64,000 nucleotides of DNA, from positions 3,348,001-3,412,000 of the forward strand of contig NZ_CP149787.1 in the NCBI RefSeq assembly GCF_037914945.1, in the 5' to 3' direction. The notes below the pieces were generated by a model that ran no database searches, had not been told where the DNA came from, and saw nothing but the letters and a program-made list of their open reading frames with translations. Below are positions 41,472-49,363 of the stretch, piece by piece; position 1 is the stretch's first letter, and every line of letters begins with the position of its first letter. The stretch is from Haloterrigena sp. KLK7 (GTDB lineage: Archaea; Halobacteriota; Halobacteria; Halobacteriales; Natrialbaceae). Position numbers and translations under genes: made by a program.

Positions 41472-42470
41472 TCAGTCGCCGGTCAGCGCCTCGCTCGCGG
41501 GCGCGAACTCGATCGTCTGTCCGCGCCCCTCGCGCTCGGCGCGCTCGTAGAGCATGTGCGCCGCGGCGACCGTCTCGATGCCCGTCCCGCCGCTGTCGAA
41601 GAGCGTGATCTCGTCGTCGCTCGTCCGCCCCGGCGCCTCGCCGGCGACGACCTCGCCCAGTTCGGCGTGGATGTCGCCCTCGGTGACGGCGCCCTCCTGG
41701 ACGGCCAGCATGAACTCGCCGGAGTCGAACGTCGCGCGCTCTCGGAGGTCGGGGACGTACGTCGCCCGCTCGATCGTCCGCGTGTCCACCTCCCGTTTGT
41801 CCGGCGAGTACTGGCCCATCGCCGTGACGTGCGTCCCGGGCTCGAGGGCGTCGCCGTCGAACACCGGCTCGCCGGCCTTCGTCGCCGTGATGACGACGTC
41901 CGCACCGGAGACCGCGGCCTCGCTCGAGTCGACCGCGCGGACGTCGGCTGCGAGGGCGTCGTCGAAGTCGGCGGCGAAGGCCTCGCGGTTCTCAGGGGTC
42001 GGCGAGTAGACCCGGATGTCGGAGAACTCGCGGACGGTCGCGGTCGCGCGCAGTTGGCCCCGCGCCTGCGCGCCGCTTCCGATGACGGCGAGGGCGTCCG
42101 CGTCCTCGCGTGCGAGTACGTCGACCGCGACGGCGCCCGCCGCGCCGGTCTTGTGCGGGTTCATGCTGGCGCCGTCGAGCAGGGCGAGCGGGGCACCGCT
42201 GTCGGCGTCGAAGAGGGGCGTCATAAACCACGCGTCACCGGCACCGAAGCCGGCGCTGTACATGTAGCCGCCCATCGCGCCGGTCTCGGGGAGGACGGCC
42301 GCGTAGCTCGTCAGCATTCCCTCGGGGTCGGCGCGGAAGAACTTCGAGCGCGGCTGGGCGGGCGCGCCCTCGCCGCGCTGGCGGTACCCCTCGCGGACGG
42401 CGTCGACGTAGTCGGCGGGCGTCGCGAGGTCGGTCACGTCGTCACTCGAGAGAAACAGGGTCGAAGTCAT
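41472..42470 (-). CDS. Ornithine cyclodeaminase / alanine dehydrogenase family protein
   Basis: A 332-residue protein of the OCD/mu-crystallin family. The substrate region is RSKFFRADPEGMLTSYAAVL, the Lys of NPHKTGAAGAVAVDVL matches the conserved active-site segment, the Rossmann motif is VIGSGAQARGQLRA, and GETIT-like DSGGTGIETVAAAHML ends the fold. Archaeal members include NAD-dependent alanine dehydrogenase as well as ornithine cyclodeaminase and imine reductases, so the exact reaction is open. A 34-residue C-terminal remnant of a paralogue lies at 38198. Confidence 0.85.
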   Translation of the reverse strand: MTSTLFLSSDDVTDLATPADYVDAVREGYRQRGEGAPAQPRSKFFRADPEGMLTSYAAVLPETGAMGGYMYSAGFGAGDAWFMTPLFDADSGAPLALLDGASMNPHKTGAAGAVAVDVLAREDADALAVIGSGAQARGQLRATATVREFSDIRVYSPTPENREAFAADFDDALAADVRAVDSSEAAVSGADVVITATKAGEPVFDGDALEPGTHVTAMGQYSPDKREVDTRTIERATYVPDLRERATFDSGEFMLAVQEGAVTEGDIHAELGEVVAGEAPGRTSDDEITLFDSGGTGIETVAAAHMLYERAEREGRGQTIEFAPASEALTGD

Positions 42471-42522
42471 GCGGGAAAACGGAACGCGAGCGGAGATAAA
42501 GACCGGGGAGACGAGACGCAGA

Positions 42523-42738
42523 TCAGTCGGCGTTCATCGGCGGCCGCGTGGACTTGGGTTCGTCCGCACCGTCTGCGGGCGTGTTGACGAACATCGCGTG
42601 CCCGATGATCGCCATCGCGACGAACGCGCCGACGGGCACCGCAGCCGTCAACGAGAGTCCCACGAGCGTGAGGGCTGCGGTGATGCCGAGCAGTGCGACT
42701 GGGATGAGGCCGAGAACAATGTCGTAATATCCAGTCAT
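42523..42738 (-). CDS. Small two-helix membrane protein
   Basis: A 71-residue protein with two hydrophobic helices (residues about 7-28 and 31-50) and a short acidic/proline tail. Similar small proteins (start MTGYYDIVLGLIPVALLGI) occur in many haloarchaea as I recall, without known function. It lies 52 bases downstream of the ornithine-cyclodeaminase-family gene's start region on the same strand. The ATG at 42738 starts the first helix. Confidence 0.65.
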   Translation of the reverse strand: MTGYYDIVLGLIPVALLGITAALTLVGLSLTAAVPVGAFVAMAIIGHAMFVNTPADGADEPKSTRPPMNAD

Positions 42739-43160
42739 AATCTATACTATGATATGAGGAATAGGCATATAAGCGTTTTCCATAATCGCCCGATACTGGA
42801 TCGATTTCTCATTCGTATATAGCGTAGGGGATCTGCATAACTTATGAGTTGCTTATCACTCGGTTTTCCGGCCGTCGCTCGGATCGATTTCCCGGCCAGT
42901 TCGAGTGAGATATCGTATATTATCTCGACAGCTTGGATTGCTAATCGCGGGAGGGGAACGGGATTGTGGGCCGCCGAAATCGGAACAATTCCGACCCCAT
43001 ACATAATCATCATACATCGTATTTCATTCAGTCGTCGAGATAGGTTGTCCCGTTTCTGATACGTCTCGAGATCGATCGAGCGGGCGGGTCATCGCACGCG
43101 ACGAGGGCCACCGGGCGTGATCGACGGCGTTTCGCCGCGCGAAAGCGAGGCAAAGACTGG

Positions 43161-43207
43161 TAGAGTAGAGTAGAGTAGAGTAGAGTAGAGTAGAGTAGAG
43201 TAGAGTA
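43161..43207. repeat. Pentanucleotide microsatellite (TAGAG)9
   Basis: Nine exact copies of TAGAG run from 43161 to 43205, followed by TA. On the plus strand each frame contains TAG stops; on the minus strand (CTCTA) all frames are open and read Leu-Leu-Tyr-Ser-Thr. Simple repeats this long are rare in haloarchaeal chromosomes, and a five-base unit would shift frame with each copy change. Confidence 0.9.
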
Positions 43208-43221
43208 CGCCAACGAGTGTC

Positions 43222-43401
43222 ATTCCATCCGTGTTCGTCCACGTCGCCGTCGCCGGAGTAGTGGAGACGGAACTGCTGGACGATCGGTTCGACGCCAAAG
43301 TGATCCCACTCGTTCCGTTCGTCACTGCGAGTATCGACAGCGATACGCTGATCGAACTCCTCGTGCCCGGCGCGCACCGAACCCTGTTTCACAACGGCTA
43401 G
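43222..43401 (+). pseudogene. Possible truncated gene after the microsatellite
   Basis: The plus-strand frame containing V-I-P-S-V-F-V-H-V-A-V-A-G and ending GAHRTLFHNG with TAG at 43399-43401 has about 70 percent G or C in third positions, like real genes here. Its upstream continuation is blocked by a stop inside the TAGAG repeat, and only non-ATG starts are available. The segment IDSDTLIELL faintly resembles the end of the HalOD1 output domain. I treat it as a possible remnant, not as a confirmed gene. Confidence 0.25.
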
Positions 43402-43527
43402 ATCGTTCTCGTTCCCGCGGCGCTCCTCTTCTGGGACGGCAGCCGTCGAGAATCGTCGACCGTCCGCGAGCGCCGGGACGAGTACGGCTATCGAGTCGGC
43501 CGGATACTCAGCGCGGCGGTAGTCTCG

Positions 43528-43725
43528 TCACGCGTTGTTCATCCGCTTGCTCTCGCGGTTACCACAGCGCGAGCACTCGCGGACGCGGTACGGTTCCCGG
43601 GAGTACTGAGCGGTGTCCCCGTCACCTTCGGTTATCAACTGGATCGAGATCTCGTGGAGCGTATCGGTTCCGCAGACGTCACACGGTTCGGTCATCCCGT
43701 CTGATACACCGTTCGTCGTTGCCAT
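43528..43725 (-). CDS. Small zinc beta-ribbon protein (DUF7835-like)
   Basis: A 65-residue protein. CDVCGTDTLHEISIQLITEG and YRVRECSRCGNRESKRMNNA carry the two CxxC pairs of a zinc ribbon. The pattern MATTNGVSDGMTEPCDVCGT is close to a common haloarchaeal family that I remember as DUF7835. The function is unknown; such proteins may bind nucleic acids or partner proteins. The ATG at 43725 is well placed. Confidence 0.7.
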   Translation of the reverse strand: MATTNGVSDGMTEPCDVCGTDTLHEISIQLITEGDGDTAQYSREPYRVRECSRCGNRESKRMNNA

Positions 43726-44014
43726 ACTCGTATCTCACACCGCTCCCGGATATATCGTCGCCAGCGACTGCGGATCGGGAGAAGGGGTATATATAGGTAT
43801 TTTCGCAAATTGAAAACGCGACTCGACAACTCCGGTAGGAATCCCGACGGCGGTCGGGCCGAATCGATTCGTCAGCGAGGATCGGCCCTCTCGCGACCGT
43901 TTACCCCCGTCTTCGAGAAAGATCGGACACGGGCGAGGCGGACATATATCATTGAGATAAACTGTCTCCGCTACTCGGAAAACATTTAGCAATGAACTAC
44001 CAAAGCGGTCACGT

Positions 44015-44365
44015 ATGGACGACGAATCCTCCATCGAGGAGATTCTCAATACGATCGGGGACGAGCACGCCCGGACCGTCCTCGCCTCGATCAGCCGCGA
44101 ACCCGGCTCCGCGAAGGAGCTGGCCGAGCGGCTCGATCTCTCCCAACCGACGATCTATCGCCGCCTCGAACTCCTCGAAGCGAACGATCTCATCGAGTAT
44201 CGCACCCTCGTCGCGGACGACGGGAACCACTACAAGGAGTACACGTGCAACTTCAACAGCACCGTCATCTCGCTCGACGACGACGAGTACGACGTTCGTA
44301 TCTTCCGAGAGGAGAACCTCCCGGACCGGTTCTCCCAGCTCTGGGACGAGCTCGGTGTGAAATAA
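44015..44365 (+). CDS. ArsR-like winged-helix regulator
   Basis: A 116-residue protein. Residues 8-75 form a winged helix: EEILNTIGDEHARTVLASIS, GSAKELAERLDLSQPTIYRR and LEANDLIEYRT. A short strand-rich C-terminal extension follows (STVISLDDDEYDVRIF). It is followed after 64 bases by a small membrane protein of the DUF7521 type; this pair is common in haloarchaea and may sense a membrane or envelope condition. The ATG at 44015 is preferred to an out-of-phase one nearby. Confidence 0.8.
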   Translation: MDDESSIEEILNTIGDEHARTVLASISREPGSAKELAERLDLSQPTIYRRLELLEANDLIEYRTLVADDGNHYKEYTCNFNSTVISLDDDEYDVRIFREENLPDRFSQLWDELGVK

Positions 44366-44429
44366 CGACTCGAGACAGTATGATAGCAACAGACACTGAG
44401 ACGCCGACCCGACGCGCTGGTGAGATCGA

Positions 44430-44708
44430 ATGACCGTGGCCGGGCTCAGTCAGGCGCTGCTCATGGTGATGCAGATGGCCGTCTTCGCGCTCTCGCTCGG
44501 GCTGACGCTCATCAGCTTCCAGTCCTATCGACAACGTCAGTCCAAGCGCCTGGAGTCCGCGTTCATCGGCTTCGCGTTTCTCAGTATGGGCGTCGGGCTC
44601 ACGACGATCGTCTCGCAGCTCCCCGATCCGATGACGCTGTTTCGCGTCGTCGAGACGGTGCCGTTTATCGTCGGCTTCGGCATGCTCTACGTCTCGCTGT
44701 ACCGGTGA
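44430..44708 (+). CDS. DUF7521-type small membrane protein
   Basis: A 92-residue protein with three hydrophobic helices (residues about 5-28, 43-62 and 72-90) and a basic loop SYRQRQSKRLES. The sequence AFIGFAFLSMGVGLTT is the family-like centre. It pairs with the winged-helix gene directly upstream, and the same gene pair is widespread in haloarchaea as I recall. Function is unknown; a membrane sensor for the regulator is a guess. Confidence 0.75.
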   Translation: MTVAGLSQALLMVMQMAVFALSLGLTLISFQSYRQRQSKRLESAFIGFAFLSMGVGLTTIVSQLPDPMTLFRVVETVPFIVGFGMLYVSLYR

Positions 44709-45455
44709 CTACTCGGCCGACGGCGGGTCGGTCGTTTCGACGCGTTCCTCGAGCCAGGCGATCGCGTCCTCGACGGCCGCCTCGTCGGTCCCTCGCACGC
44801 GGATCCGTCCCGGCCGATTCTCGCCTCGCGGATAGCTGCCGACGCTGACGTCGAACGCTTCGGTGACCCTCTCGAGTACCTCGTGCAGCGATCCCTCGGG
44901 GGCGGGCGTGTAGATCGTCTCGGCGACGGCGTCGCCCCGGAACTCGTCTTCGACCGCGTTGAACATGGCCCGCATCTCGTCGGGGATCCCCGCGAAGACG
45001 TAGACGTCCTCGACGATACAGCCCGGCGCCCAGCCCGCGTCGGTCACGATCGGCGTCGCGCCCTCCGGCAGCGACGCCGCGGCGTCGAGATCGAGGTCGA
45101 GGTCGTACTCGTCGACCAGATCCGGGTTCTCGTCGCGGAACTCCGCGGCCTTCTCGAGCAACCGCTCTCGGATCCGATCGAAGACGACGAAATCGCGGTC
45201 GAGGCCGTCCGCGACGGCTTCGACGGTCACGTCGTCGGGTGTACCGCCGATCCCGCCAGTGACGATCACGGCGTCGAACTCGTCGTTCCAGCGGGCGGCG
45301 TAGTCGGCGATCAGCGCTCGGTCGTCGGGTATCGTCAGGATGCGGTCGACGGTGCTCCCGTGCTCGGTGATCCGCTCGGCCAGCCACGAGGCGTTCGTGT
45401 TCGTCGTCGCTCCGGCCAGCAACTCGTCGCCGACGGTGACGATCGCGACGTGCAT
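44709..45455 (-). CDS. CinA/MoaB-like molybdopterin-binding domain protein
   Basis: A 248-residue protein. The MoCF_biosynth (MogA/CinA N-terminal) fold is shown by VAIVTVGDELLAGATTNTNA, LTIPDD, VIVTGGIGGTPDDVTVEAVA and, later, GCIVEDVYVFAGIPDEM. It lacks the C-terminal amidohydrolase domain of bacterial CinA. It may process pyridine nucleotides or bind molybdopterin; archaeal members are unassigned. Its stop codon abuts the end of the DUF7521-type gene from the other strand. Confidence 0.8.
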   Translation of the reverse strand: MHVAIVTVGDELLAGATTNTNASWLAERITEHGSTVDRILTIPDDRALIADYAARWNDEFDAVIVTGGIGGTPDDVTVEAVADGLDRDFVVFDRIRERLLEKAAEFRDENPDLVDEYDLDLDLDAAASLPEGATPIVTDAGWAPGCIVEDVYVFAGIPDEMRAMFNAVEDEFRGDAVAETIYTPAPEGSLHEVLERVTEAFDVSVGSYPRGENRPGRIRVRGTDEAAVEDAIAWLEERVETTDPPSAE

Positions 45456-45552
45456 AGCCGCCGTTGGGACTCGAGTCAGTTAGCCGCTCCGCTGGCGGAA
45501 TCGCCGTCGCGACGTCGGATCGTCGATCCCGATCTCGGTACTCGCGCTCCGA

Positions 45553-47094
45553 TCAGGGCCACTGCGTTATCGGGTCGCCGGCCCCCGATCGACGAACGTA
45601 CGCGGCCTGCATCTCGCGGACCGCGTCGTCGAACCGCTCGCCCGTATCGAGACCGTCCCGGACGCGCTCGAGTTTCCATCGACTCGGCGTCGTTCGCTCG
45701 CGCCAGCGGGCCTCGAGGGGCGAGAGGAACTCGTCGATCGTCGCGGTGGGAACGCCTCGCTCCCGGAGGCCGCGGCGGGCGAAGGCGAAGAGTTCGTCGT
45801 AGATCGCGTCGCGATCGGACGTGCGATCGCCGCCGGCGGTGATCCACGCGAGATCCGCCTCGAGGCCGTTCGCGACCGCGTCGTAGAAACTCCGAACCGC
45901 AGCCTCGCGCTCGAGGGTCGCGAGCGGATGGTCGGCCGCGCAGAGCCCGCGGAGGAGGCCGGCGACGAGACACTGGAGGCCGACGGTCTCGGTGACCGTC
46001 GGCTGGGTCGGAAGCGGCCGGTACTCGAGCCGGACCGACCAGCGATCGCCCTGTGCGACCGGCTGCCCGCCGACGACGGTTCGGAGCCACCGCCAGTAGG
46101 TCCCCCGCTTGTGGTCGAGTTCCCAGAACCGATCGGCGAACTCCTCGCGATCGCCGTCGGCGAGCCACTCGCGGAGGAACGGTGCACAGGTCTGGTCGGC
46201 GACGAGCCTGTCGATAGCGTCGGTCGTGCGCGCGATCCGCCGGGGCACGCGGACCTTCTCCCAGGCCCGATTGACGGACTGTTCGAACACCGGGATCCGG
46301 AGTTCGCGGTGGGTCGCCTCGAGGAGCGCGTACGGATCGGCGGGCCCGGCGGACTCGTCTCCGTCGCCGAAATCGTATAGCTCCGGCGGCAACAGCGGTG
46401 AGTTCGTCGCGAGCGCCAGCACCGGTCCGAGAGTCCCGAGCGCGGTGTTGTAGTACCGGGGAAACGCCTCGACGTCCGGGATCTGGACGTGCGGCTGGAC
46501 GGAACTCGTCAGCGACTCGAACAGGAGCGACGGGAACGTCTCCTCGACGCCCGGCACCGAGAGCGCGATCTCACCCTCCGTCCGCGCCAGCACGTCGTTG
46601 TCGATCGCGTAGTATCGCGGCGAGTCCGTCATGTTCTCGGCGAGCGCCACGCCCTCCCGCTCCGTCGTGGCCGCGAGGTACTCGCGGGCGCCCTCCGGCG
46701 GCGGTCGCGTCCACATCGCGTCCAGCACGATCTCGCGGCCGGCCTCCTCGGCGACCGACTGCGCCTTCCGAACGCGGCGCTCGAGTTGCGCCGCCTGTGC
46801 GGCGATGCCCGGGCCGTCGAACGTCGACGGTTCGGTGTTGAACTCGACGTTGTGTCGTCCGAGCTCGCGCTCGCAGCGGCCCTCGAAGACGGCGTCCGGG
46901 ACGTGCGCGAGGCGCCCCTCATCGTCGACGGCGTAGGCCTCGAGTTCGAGTCCCAGTCCGAAGTCGGGGTTGTCGAGCCGACCGGCCCGCAGGGCGTCGG
47001 TGAGCCGGCCGGCCTGCTGGTCGACGCGCCGATCGAACTCGCGTCGGGTCTCGTCGGCCAGCGACCGAGCGACGAGGTCGACGGGATCCGCCAT
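45553..47094 (-). CDS. GCS2-like glutamate-cysteine-ligase family protein
   Basis: A 513-residue protein with elements of the GCS2 / carboxylate-amine ligase fold: FGLGLELEAYAVDDEGRL, GRHNVEFNTEPSTFDGPG, DNDVLARTEGEIALS and VRLEYRPLPTQPTVTETVGL. It is longer than haloarchaeal GshA, which makes gamma-glutamylcysteine, and its substrate is probably different. ATP-grasp-like carboxylate activation is inferred from the family. The ATG at 47094 is chosen because MADPVDLVARSLADETRREF is the usual kind of start; upstream in-frame residues run into the rfcL promoter region. Confidence 0.7.
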   Translation of the reverse strand: MADPVDLVARSLADETRREFDRRVDQQAGRLTDALRAGRLDNPDFGLGLELEAYAVDDEGRLAHVPDAVFEGRCERELGRHNVEFNTEPSTFDGPGIAAQAAQLERRVRKAQSVAEEAGREIVLDAMWTRPPPEGAREYLAATTEREGVALAENMTDSPRYYAIDNDVLARTEGEIALSVPGVEETFPSLLFESLTSSVQPHVQIPDVEAFPRYYNTALGTLGPVLALATNSPLLPPELYDFGDGDESAGPADPYALLEATHRELRIPVFEQSVNRAWEKVRVPRRIARTTDAIDRLVADQTCAPFLREWLADGDREEFADRFWELDHKRGTYWRWLRTVVGGQPVAQGDRWSVRLEYRPLPTQPTVTETVGLQCLVAGLLRGLCAADHPLATLEREAAVRSFYDAVANGLEADLAWITAGGDRTSDRDAIYDELFAFARRGLRERGVPTATIDEFLSPLEARWRERTTPSRWKLERVRDGLDTGERFDDAVREMQAAYVRRSGAGDPITQWP

Positions 47095-47250
47095 TACGGA
47101 ACCGACTCGAGCCAGTCGCTTCAAGGGTGGGTGAGAGTGTTCGATCTCGAGACTCTCATCGCAGCGTGAACTCAGCGGTCAGATAGACGCGAGCAGATAG
47201 CGAGGGCTCCGTCCGAAACCCGGCCCCGTGGAGTCAGGCTCCGCAACCAC

Positions 47251-47279
47251 TAAACGCGACTCGCACCAACCAGTTCCCA
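47251..47279 (+). promoter_or_regulatory. Ancestral rfcL promoter, now separated from the gene
   Basis: CCACTAAACG with TAAACG at 47251-47256 lies 24-29 bases before the ATG of the left 23-bp repeat copy (47280), the normal place of a TATA box for a leaderless haloarchaeal gene. This ATG now opens only a seven-codon reading frame, MTDWTEK and stop. The real rfcL start is two kilobases to the right, so this promoter seems stranded by the insertion. Confidence 0.5.
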
Positions 47280-47302
47280 ATGACTGACTGGACCGAGAAG
47301 TA
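47280..47302 (+). repeat. Left 23-bp direct repeat, copy of the rfcL 5' end
   Basis: The 23 bases from ATGACTGACTGGACCGAGAA onward (three more bases: GTA) are identical to positions 49341-49363, the first codons of rfcL. After this point the sequences diverge: AGAGATTT here, CCGCCCGA in rfcL. Such a duplicated gene end is the footprint left when an element integrates by site-specific recombination and restores its target. Confidence 0.9.
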
Positions 47303-47848
47303 AGAGATTTTACACACACGATATACACACCCGATCTCGAGTTCGAAACGGTTACGGATAAGTTCTATAATCAGGCTCCACCCTCCCTTCGCGAGATGAT
47401 CAATCAGCGGCGGCGCTGGTTCTCGGGTGGCGTTCAAAGCATCTACCTGCTTCCGCGCCGGTACCAGCTTGCATTTTGGCTGCGGTCTAGTGCATGGGCA
47501 CTTACACCCGCGTATCTGCTTCACCTCCTGCTCTCTGTTACCACTGATGGGCTGGCATTCGCACAGACGTATTTCGTCTTCTCGGCCCTCCTGACGGCGT
47601 TCCTGTACGTATGGGCGCTCCTCGGCGCCCTCTACACTAGAGATTCTGTCGGGACTGGACTCGCCCTCGTCATACTCACGCCGCTCGTTGCTGTTCTCCA
47701 CTCGCTCGGCGCATTGTGGGGATTAGTCTCTCCGATTGAAGAGTGTCAATCTCAGTTAGTGGTGACGCACCTGCGGAGTAGGCCAGTAGATATGTCAGAA
47801 AAAGCTATCCTCGGGGACGCTCAGTTCGGTGTAGAGGTGGGGTTTTAA
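47303..47848 (+). pseudogene. Truncated GT2 processive glycosyltransferase remnant
   Basis: The frame reads, without a start codon, from the element's left edge: IYTPDLEFETVTDKFYNQAP, then MINQRRRWFSGG, with the QxxRW motif of cellulose/hyaluronan-synthase type glycosyltransferases, and two or three transmembrane helices after it (LAFWLRSSAWALTPAYLLHL, TYFVFSALLTAFLYVWALLG). The catalytic GT-A domain with DxD is missing. The expected family end after LWGLVSPIEE changes to unrelated residues, so the 3' end is broken too. An ATG at 47396 could still make a 150-residue peptide. Confidence 0.7.
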
Positions 47849-47964
47849 TCGCACTGACAGGTTTGATATCGACCACGTGAACAGGTGAGCGCGGTATGGG
47901 AATCTTATGAGGCCGTAATTTACGTATACTTTTTTACCGCTATGCTATTGATGAAAGACGATAA

Positions 47965-48978
47965 ATGGGAAATTCACAGAGACGAACGTTCCTAAAATCC
48001 GCTGCTGGCGTGCTTTCATTGACTGGAATCAGTTATGTCATCATAAAGGGGCCCGGGAAATTTCAGGAAATAGTCTGGGGAAATGATAAGGACGAGGAGC
48101 CAACAGACGATTCGTCTGACACCGATATTATGGAAGAAGAACAAACGAATTCCGTGACTGGGGACAATCCCGACGGCCCTGCGGGAGAGTGGTCGCTTCG
48201 CCTCGACGAACAGTGGAATGAATTCGATACCTCCCACTGGGCGGTCGGGTTTATCGATCACGAAGACTGGATTCCAGACGATGATGCATCTGTCAGCCCC
48301 GAGCATGTTGTCGTCGAGGATAATCAGTGCCGTCTCTTGATTGAATCTACAGGAACGGGGCCAGATGGGTGTTACCAAGGAGTGATCAACTCGAGTACGG
48401 GAGGTGAAGGATGGCATCCATCAGAAGGCGTTCCGATCGATCCCGCCGCGGGAGAAGGAGGGCAGTACATGGAAGCCCGAATCAAGATGCCCGGTCGAAC
48501 CGGCATCCTTCCCGGGTTCTGGACGATGCCTGCGAATATGAATTGGCCGCCCGAGATTGACGTGGTTGAACTCTTTCAGCAAGGAGATACCCCTGAAAGC
48601 GAGCGACAGACTTTCCAAACGGACGCCCATTGGACGCAGAGCACTGAGCCCGGCGATCAGGATACACACGCCCACGACACGCACTCAACGGAAACAGGGA
48701 TCGATCTTACCGAGACGTTTAACACGTATGGTTGCGCGTGGTTCGAAGACCGGATTGAATGGTATTTTAACGGAAACCACATCAACATACGAGATAGTCC
48801 ACCAGAACTGTTTGCGACATTAAACAATGGCGCCGCCCTCCCGTTTGGACTCATCTTCTCGAACCATGTCAACCGCTTCGGCAACGCAAACCTAAACGAA
48901 GAATGGATCGAAGAGATGGTAATTGATTGGGTGCGGGTGTGGGACCTCGCCGAAGAATCCGGTGATTCTGAGGGTTAG
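47965..48978 (+). CDS. Family 16 glycoside hydrolase, Tat-exported
   Basis: A 337-residue protein. NSQRRTFLKSAAGVLSLTGI is a twin-arginine signal, followed by an acidic linker (about residues 38-70) and a GH16 beta-jelly-roll. The catalytic motif PPEIDVVELF (ExDxxE, near residue 197) matches laminarinase/agarase-type GH16 enzymes that cut beta-1,3 or beta-1,4 glucans or galactans outside the cell. ARIKMPGRTGILPGFWTMPA and CAWFEDRIEWYFNG are further GH16 parts. Codon use is more AT-rich than in neighbours, consistent with transfer. It lies downstream of a glycosyltransferase remnant, so the pair may have belonged to a polysaccharide locus. Confidence 0.85.
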   Translation: MGNSQRRTFLKSAAGVLSLTGISYVIIKGPGKFQEIVWGNDKDEEPTDDSSDTDIMEEEQTNSVTGDNPDGPAGEWSLRLDEQWNEFDTSHWAVGFIDHEDWIPDDDASVSPEHVVVEDNQCRLLIESTGTGPDGCYQGVINSSTGGEGWHPSEGVPIDPAAGEGGQYMEARIKMPGRTGILPGFWTMPANMNWPPEIDVVELFQQGDTPESERQTFQTDAHWTQSTEPGDQDTHAHDTHSTETGIDLTETFNTYGCAWFEDRIEWYFNGNHINIRDSPPELFATLNNGAALPFGLIFSNHVNRFGNANLNEEWIEEMVIDWVRVWDLAEESGDSEG

Positions 48979-48983
48979 AAGAT

Positions 48984-49274
48984 TCAACGGGCAGGTTCTT
49001 CAGAGCAATCATCTTCGGTGACGGTGCGTCTGTGGAGTCGATCAATCCCGTGATCGACATCGCTGAGTCGACTGTCGATGCGGTCGAGTGTGTCGAGCAT
49101 GTCGGCGACATCCTCATCGTTAAGGGCTCCGGACGCCGATGATTCATCAGCGATGTACTCCTCGACCGCGGTTCGAACGAGATCGCTGACGCTGTCGAGC
49201 GCGGGGTCGTCTTCGACGTGGTCGTTCCAGCGGGTCTTGTGGTCGTCGCTAACGACCGCGGGAATGCGTGGCAT
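48984..49274 (-). CDS. Ribbon-helix-helix-like protein with coiled coil
   Basis: A 96-residue protein: MPRIPAVVSDDHKTRWNDHV and SVSDLVRTAVEEYI resemble a ribbon-helix-helix (CopG-like) DNA-binding start, followed by a coiled-coil VADMLDTLDRIDSRLSDVDH. Small proteins of this type are common beside integrases in haloarchaeal plasmids and proviruses, which supports the element origin. It ends 67 bases from the right repeat. No partner gene is present. Confidence 0.6.
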   Translation of the reverse strand: MPRIPAVVSDDHKTRWNDHVEDDPALDSVSDLVRTAVEEYIADESSASGALNDEDVADMLDTLDRIDSRLSDVDHGIDRLHRRTVTEDDCSEEPAR

Positions 49275-49340
49275 GGGTCGGACGGTACCGGATCAAGTCA
49301 ACGGCATAGCAGGTAGCCCTACACATGGAATACACATATT

Positions 49341-49363
49341 ATGACTGACTGGACCGAGAAGTA
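49341..49363 (+). repeat. Right 23-bp direct repeat, start of intact rfcL
   Basis: This copy forms the first 23 bases of the intact rfcL gene and is identical to 47280-47302. Upstream it is flanked by element sequence (CACATATT) instead of the ancestral promoter, so rfcL expression now depends on a promoter supplied by the element or on read-through. Confidence 0.9.

Larger units (their letters stand above)
42739..43527. other. Long intergenic region: AT-rich part, microsatellite, uncertain reading frame
   Basis: These 789 bases hold no firmly supported gene. 42739-43060 is AT-rich with promoter-like TATA runs. A nine-copy pentanucleotide repeat lies at 43161-43205. After it, the plus strand has a short open frame with GC-rich third positions ending at 43401, whose text (FVHVAVAGVVETELLDDRFD, IDSDTLIELLVPGAHRTLF) looks protein-like, but no start before the repeat remains open. 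It could be a truncated gene of an acidic haloarchaeal family. Confidence 0.45.
47303..49340. mobile_element. 2-kb degenerate integrated element at the 5' end of rfcL
   Basis: The segment lies exactly between the two 23-bp copies of the rfcL start. It is clearly more AT-rich than its surroundings, holds a glycosyltransferase remnant truncated at both ends, a Tat-exported GH16 glycosidase and a ribbon-helix-helix-like protein, and no housekeeping gene. Imperfect copies of TACACA..ATACACA occur just inside both ends (about 47311-47330 and 49320-49340) and may be recombinase arm sites. No integrase remains, so it is probably an immobile remnant of a larger element. The element type is inferred. 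Confidence 0.7.

Noticed and set aside
42747..43059. Short open frames on both strands of the AT-rich spacer
   Set aside because: They are Ile/Arg/Ser-rich, lack start signals and are not haloarchaeal in amino-acid composition (few acidic residues).
43161..43207. CRISPR array
   Set aside because: The repeat unit is five bases with no spacers, so it is a microsatellite.
43028..43392. A 122-codon minus-strand frame running through the microsatellite
   Set aside because: The repeat makes all minus frames open, so length is not evidence. The flanking residues show no family similarity and third positions are not GC-biased in this frame.
47303..49340. An insertion sequence with transposase
   Set aside because: No DDE, HUH or serine transposase motif and no terminal inverted repeats were found; the 23-bp direct repeats copy a gene start and are longer than usual IS target duplications.
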